Source of the DNA: CAZSAK01 sp964605155
Lineage (GTDB): Bacteria > Pseudomonadota > Gammaproteobacteria > SZUA-140
Direction: 5' to 3'
DNA length: 15,445 nt
Assembly (NCBI GenBank): GCA_964605155.1
Contig: CAZSAK010000034.1
Span: forward strand, 1-15,445
Under the pieces are notes generated by a model that was not told the DNA's origin, ran no database searches, and saw only the letters and a list, made by a program, of their open reading frames with translations. Below are positions 13,080 through 15,445 of this stretch, in pieces. Position numbers and translations under genes: made by a program. The stretch's first letter is position 1. Each line of letters begins with the position of its first letter.

Positions 13080-15445
13080 ATGCAGTTAATGTCGTGCCGG
13101 CGATATTGCATTTCATCAATTCTTTTTATCTTGACATTCATGGCTGCCATGCCTGCTTATACGGTGGAGCGTTGCCCGCAGTGGGTGGCCAAAATCGTGT
13201 CCATACAAGGCTCCGTCACTACACGTACTTCCAGCGACAAGCATTGGTCCGGCGCAGGGTTGAATCAAACGTATTGTGCCGGCGATCTTATCCATGTCGG
13301 TGATAACAGCCGCGCCGCCATCGAACTCAGTAATGAAACCATCATACGTCTGGACCAGAAGACCACCATTGTCCTGTCTGAGATCAAAGAGGATGAACCC
13401 AGTTGGCTGGAAGTCTTAAAAGGCGCAGTTCATATCATTACCCGCGTGCCGAAGTCGTTGAAGATCAAGACACCGTATGTCAACGCCTTTGTTGAAGGGA
13501 CCGAATTTACGATCAGGGTCGAAGATGAACAAACTTCAGTCAGTGTAATCGAAGGTAACGTCAAGGTGGATAATACGAATGGCAGTCTGGTACTGACCAC
13601 GGGGCAATCCTCACTGACCAGGGAAGGTGAAGCGCCGAGTCTACGCCTGGACATCCGTCCCTATGATGCCGTGCACTGGACCCTGTACTATCCTTCACTG
13701 CTGGACAAGCATCGTATGGGTCCAACCGATCACGGCACAGCGGATAACTCTGGTCAGTCCTTACTTGAACAAGCGGATACCTTATTGGATGTCGGCCGCG
13801 TCGAAGAAGCACATGACCTGCTGACGCAGGTACTTGAGCGTTTTCCCGACAACAGTACGGCCTATGCCATGCTATCCATCATTGAATTGGTACAAAACAA
13901 CAGTGACCGGGCGCTTGAACTGGCGAACAAGGCTGTATCATTAGATCCGGAGTCTGCGGCCGCCCGGATTGCGTTGTCGTATATCTTACAGGCACGCTTT
14001 GAGTTGCATGATGCGCAACAACAAATCGAAAGGGCATTGCAACACGACAACGATAATGCCCTCCTGTGGGCACGCCTCGCAGAACTTCGCCTTTCGCAAG
14101 GTGATATTGACCAGGCGCTTGAGGCTGCGAAACGGTCGGTCGCATTGAATCCACACGAGTCGCGAAGCCTGACGGTGCTCGGTTTTGTCTATCTGGGCAT
14201 TTTCAAGGTTCAGGAAGCTCAAAACGTATTTAATCAAGCGATCATCGCCGACCAGGCGAATCCATTGCCTCGGCTGGGCAGTGCCCTTGCGCTGATCCGC
14301 AGAGGTAATGTGTCAAATGGCCGCAGGGAGATCGAGATCGCCGCCAGCCTGGATCCCAATAACGCCCTGGTGCGCAGCTATCTTGGTAAGGCCTATTATG
14401 AAGAACATCGCGGTAAACTGGCGGCGGATCAATTCGGCCTGTCAAAAGACCTGGACCCCAAAGACCCAACGCCGTGGTTTTACGATGCCATCCTCAAGCA
14501 GAGTGAAAACCGTCCCGTGGAAGCACTGTACGATCTTCAAAAGTCCATCAGATTGAATGACAATCGGGCTGTGTACCGGTCACGATTGCTGCTCGATGAG
14601 GACCTGGCGGCCCGCAGTGCCAGTCTGGCACGTATCTATGACGATCTGGGTTTTCGACAACTGGCACTGGTGGAAGGTTGGAAATCGATCAATACGGATC
14701 CCGGCAATCATTCGGCCCATCGTTTCCTGGCCGACGCTTACGCTGCGTTGCCACGCCATGAAATCGCCCGTGTCAGTGAACTCCTGCAATCCCAATTATT
14801 ACAGCCAGTCAATTTAAATCCCATTCAGCCACAACTGACACAAAGCAGTCTGGGGATTCTGGACGGGGCGGGGCCATCGGAAATCGCGTTTAATGAATTC
14901 AATCCGCTGTTTGTGAGAAACCGTTTTGGCTTGCAATTGAATGGTATCGCGGGAGGAAATGAGACGTGGGGCAATGACCTGGTCCAGTCAGGTGTCTGGA
15001 ATAATGAATCCTACAGCCTCGGGCAGTTCCATTATGAAAGTGATGGATTCCGTGATAATAACGATCAAACACAGGATATCTACAACATTTTTGCCCAGTC
15101 GGCGCTCGACCATAAAACCAATATCCAGTTTGAATACCGCAAGTCAGAATCGGACAAGGGCGATTTGCCACTACGCTTCGATCCAGACAATTATGATCCG
15201 ACCTTCAGAGAACAGAGTGATTCCGAGATTCTTAGAATTGGAATAAACCGGCAACATTCTTTAACGTCACAGACGATTATATCCGTACTCTCAAGTAATC
15301 TGAATATTGATCAGGATAGAGATACGCCATTCTTTCCGTCAATAAGTCAAAATTTGAGCAACGGCTACATTGTAGAAATACGGAATCAACGGGATGGCGA
15401 GTCCTATCACCTGATCTCAGGTCTCGGAAGTTTTCGTGCAGACTC
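13080..15445 (+). CDS. FecR-TPR outer-membrane protein, 3' end beyond the window
   Basis: An uninterrupted frame runs from the ATG at 13080 to the last base: 788 codons with no stop, so the gene is partial. Residues 1-26 form a signal peptide (hydrophobic core, cleavage after AMPA). A FecR-type domain (about 35-185) includes GDLIHVGDNSRAAIEL (68-83) and the signature TPYVNAFVEGTEF (131-143). C32 and C66 could form a disulfide. A TPR array (about 225-560) shows repeated LDP/LNP turns. The motif ALVEGWKS and RHEIARVSELLQSQLLQP mark a family I know of long FecR-TPR proteins. From about residue 600, FNEFNPLFVRNR begins alternating, Gly- and aromatic-rich strands that look like an outer-membrane beta-barrel. 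The role is probably envelope sensing, export or secretion; the substrate is unknown. AAGGA lies about 10 bases before the start; an alternative ATG at 13089 would still keep the signal peptide. It follows the CHASE2 cyclase by 215 bases on the same strand. Confidence 0.85.
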   Translation, partial: MQLMSCRRYCISSILFILTFMAAMPAYTVERCPQWVAKIVSIQGSVTTRTSSDKHWSGAGLNQTYCAGDLIHVGDNSRAAIELSNETIIRLDQKTTIVLSEIKEDEPSWLEVLKGAVHIITRVPKSLKIKTPYVNAFVEGTEFTIRVEDEQTSVSVIEGNVKVDNTNGSLVLTTGQSSLTREGEAPSLRLDIRPYDAVHWTLYYPSLLDKHRMGPTDHGTADNSGQSLLEQADTLLDVGRVEEAHDLLTQVLERFPDNSTAYAMLSIIELVQNNSDRALELANKAVSLDPESAAARIALSYILQARFELHDAQQQIERALQHDNDNALLWARLAELRLSQGDIDQALEAAKRSVALNPHESRSLTVLGFVYLGIFKVQEAQNVFNQAIIADQANPLPRLGSALALIRRGNVSNGRREIEIAASLDPNNALVRSYLGKAYYEEHRGKLAADQFGLSKDLDPKDPTPWFYDAILKQSENRPVEALYDLQKSIRLNDNRAVYRSRLLLDEDLAARSASLARIYDDLGFRQLALVEGWKSINTDPGNHSAHRFLADAYAALPRHEIARVSELLQSQLLQPVNLNPIQPQLTQSSLGILDGAGPSEIAFNEFNPLFVRNRFGLQLNGIAGGNETWGNDLVQSGVWNNESYSLGQFHYESDGFRDNNDQTQDIYNIFAQSALDHKTNIQFEYRKSESDKGDLPLRFDPDNYDPTFREQSDSEILRIGINRQHSLTSQTIISVLSSNLNIDQDRDTPFFPSISQNLSNGYIVEIRNQRDGESYHLISGLGSFRAD

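Noticed and set aside
13094..13303. Plus-strand frame of 69 codons
   Set aside because: It is out of frame with the FecR protein that starts at 13080 and continues with a signal peptide and conserved domains to the window end.

Overview
The window looks like the chromosome of a free-living Gram-negative proteobacterium, most probably a gammaproteobacterium. The evidence is an outer-membrane cytochrome-porin fusion, a CRP-like regulator with the E. coli CRP recognition-helix residues, FIST/hybrid-kinase signalling genes and a FecR-TPR outer-membrane protein. The cytochrome-porin resembles Cyc2-like proteins of iron- and sulfur-oxidising bacteria, which hints at a chemolithotroph; this is inference. 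No tRNA, rRNA, CRISPR array, intact transposon or phage gene was seen.

Layout. (1) 299-1615, minus: secreted monoheme Cyc2-like cytochrome/porin. (2) 1616-2880: mostly non-coding. It holds a strong plus-strand intrinsic terminator (2089-2122) with no obvious plus-strand gene before it, one small Cys-rich protein on the minus strand (2205-2414), several hairpins, and a cluster of TTCACA half-sites at 2685-2713. (3) 2881-9670, plus: a compact five-gene signalling operon: FIST sensor, PAS hybrid histidine kinase with two receivers, receiver-histidine kinase, receiver-HD-GYP phosphodiesterase, and an unrecognised Cys-containing protein. Gene junctions are 20 bp, a 4-bp overlap, an 8-bp overlap and 38 bp. 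(4) 9844-10497, minus: CRP-family regulator, convergent with the operon and divergent from (5) 10609-12864, plus: CHASE2-transmembrane-class III nucleotide cyclase. (6) 13080 to the window end, plus: a large open reading frame without a stop in the window, encoding a signal peptide, FecR domain, TPR array and the start of a probable outer-membrane beta-barrel.

How it may work. The FIST protein is of the family that includes the haem-based nitric-oxide sensor NosP, which is typically encoded beside a hybrid kinase it controls. Here the path would run from the FIST input through two kinases and several receivers to an HD-GYP enzyme that degrades cyclic di-GMP. Next to it is a self-contained cyclic-nucleotide module: a membrane cyclase with a periplasmic CHASE2 sensor and a divergent CRP-like receptor, followed by a FecR-type envelope protein. 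The two second-messenger modules touch at a convergent junction with competing inverted repeats. The cyclase has unusual residues at its base-recognition positions, and the second receiver of the hybrid kinase has lost its phospho-acceptor aspartate.
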